Assembly: GCF_001563285.1 (NCBI RefSeq)
Contig: NZ_CP005188.1
Span: forward strand, 2,051,501-2,115,500
DNA from: Sphingobium sp. MI1205
GTDB taxonomy: Bacteria > Pseudomonadota > Alphaproteobacteria > Sphingomonadales > Sphingomonadaceae
Reading direction: 5' to 3'
Length of the DNA stretch: 64,000 nt
Under the pieces are notes generated by a model. That model had not been told where the DNA came from and ran no database searches. It saw nothing but the letters and a program-made list of their open reading frames with translations. Position 1 is the first letter of the stretch. Every line of letters starts with the position of its first letter. Positions 63,815-64,000 of the stretch are shown one piece after another. The translations under genes were made by a program, and so were the position numbers.

Positions 63815-64000
63815 AGGGGTTGTTAAAACTCGCATTTCTTGGCGGCCTCGGCACCGTCGCATGGCGGAGCTGGAAGGAAAGGCAGGCCAGGCGAGACATT
63901 GACGATCGCGGATCGGTCGGCTCATCCGGCATCGTCCGCGATGCGGGACCAGAGGAGCAGCATATCGACGCACGCGACTGGGACATGGTCGATGAACAGG
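63811..64000 (+). CDS. Hypothetical protein, 3' end beyond the window
   Basis: At least 63 residues. Hydrophobic start (MKGLLKLAFLGGLGTVAWRSWKE) then charged, acidic sequence (ERQARRDIDDRG, GPEEQHIDARDWDMVDEQ). It could be a membrane-anchored small protein. AGGAG is 8 nt before the ATG, which overlaps the preceding stop. Truncated by the window edge. No family recognised. Confidence 0.6.
   Translation, partial: MKGLLKLAFLGGLGTVAWRSWKERQARRDIDDRGSVGSSGIVRDAGPEEQHIDARDWDMVDEQ

Overview
This is a GC-rich (roughly 60-65 %) chromosomal segment that looks like a sphingomonad (Alphaproteobacteria, Sphingomonadales, plausibly Sphingobium or Sphingomonas). The support is a contiguous Entner-Doudoroff set zwf-edd-glk-eda, an ATP12-type F1 assembly chaperone, MidA, a UPF0314/DUF2585 protein, dispersed short palindromic repeats (CTTCGACAGG type, CGTCAT-CCC type and a GGGGTGGGCC-arm type), and many tightly packed operons with ATGA, GTGA or TTGA overlaps and frequent GTG/TTG starts. 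Genus is an inference. I see no phage, insertion sequence, CRISPR array or defence island; almost everything is core metabolism and envelope biology.

Layout. 1-6.4 kb: left-truncated rnr, a YiiM-like MOSC protein, a small HVA1/DUF2945 protein, a GT4 glycosyltransferase, rarA, a possible RNase H-fold protein and tRNA-Thr(UGU). 6.5-7.04 kb: the only long gene-free stretch, with two perfect DnaA boxes in tandem. 7-11.8 kb: enoyl-CoA hydratase, a pteridine-reductase-like SDR overlapping folE, a MocA-like nucleotidyltransferase and an MFS_3 transporter. 11.9-15.4 kb: a thiolase plus FadB-type beta-oxidation pair behind a promoter whose spacer is filled by a palindrome. 15.5-19.4 kb: galE-ybaK-pgl, an aminotransferase, a multi-hairpin intergenic region and tRNA-Leu(CAA). 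19.6-24.6 kb: zwf-edd-glk-eda.

24.6-33.3 kb: lipoprotein, gamma-carbonic anhydrase, hemB, 2H phosphoesterase, peroxiredoxin, then the leftward fatty-acid/cell-wall cluster fabD-fabG-acpP-fabF-mltG. 33.4-38.8 kb: a complete MacAB-TolC-like efflux operon (outer-membrane factor, periplasmic adaptor, ATPase, permease) followed by an RcnB-like gene; the efflux operon and rcnB share a 17-bp upstream motif. 38.9-41.6 kb: a short BLUF photoreceptor, rpsF-rpsR-rplI with a probable S6:S18 leader, and a PilZ-XRE fusion regulator. 41.7-47.3 kb: lgt-midA, gmk, DUF2585, fumC, sspB. 47.4-50.5 kb: hisB-hisH-hisA-hisF-hisE. 50.6-54.7 kb: a membrane protein, an HDAC-family deacetylase and two L,D-transpeptidase-fold proteins around a small lipoprotein. 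54.7-58.8 kb (leftward): lipoprotein, crcB-rluC-like-HAD-DUF-ATP12. 59-64 kb: rarD (apparently starting at CTG), a dihydroorotase with Gln for the first HxH histidine, ygfZ, a glutaminyl cyclotransferase, and divergent stress-type small genes with EcfG-like promoter matches.

I found no clear undescribed multi-gene system. The most interesting leads are the DnaA-box region near 7.0 kb, the PilZ-XRE regulator, the shared GTTACA-N7-GACAC motif, the CTG-started rarD, the repeat inside the rnr coding sequence, and the BLUF protein beside the ribosomal operon.
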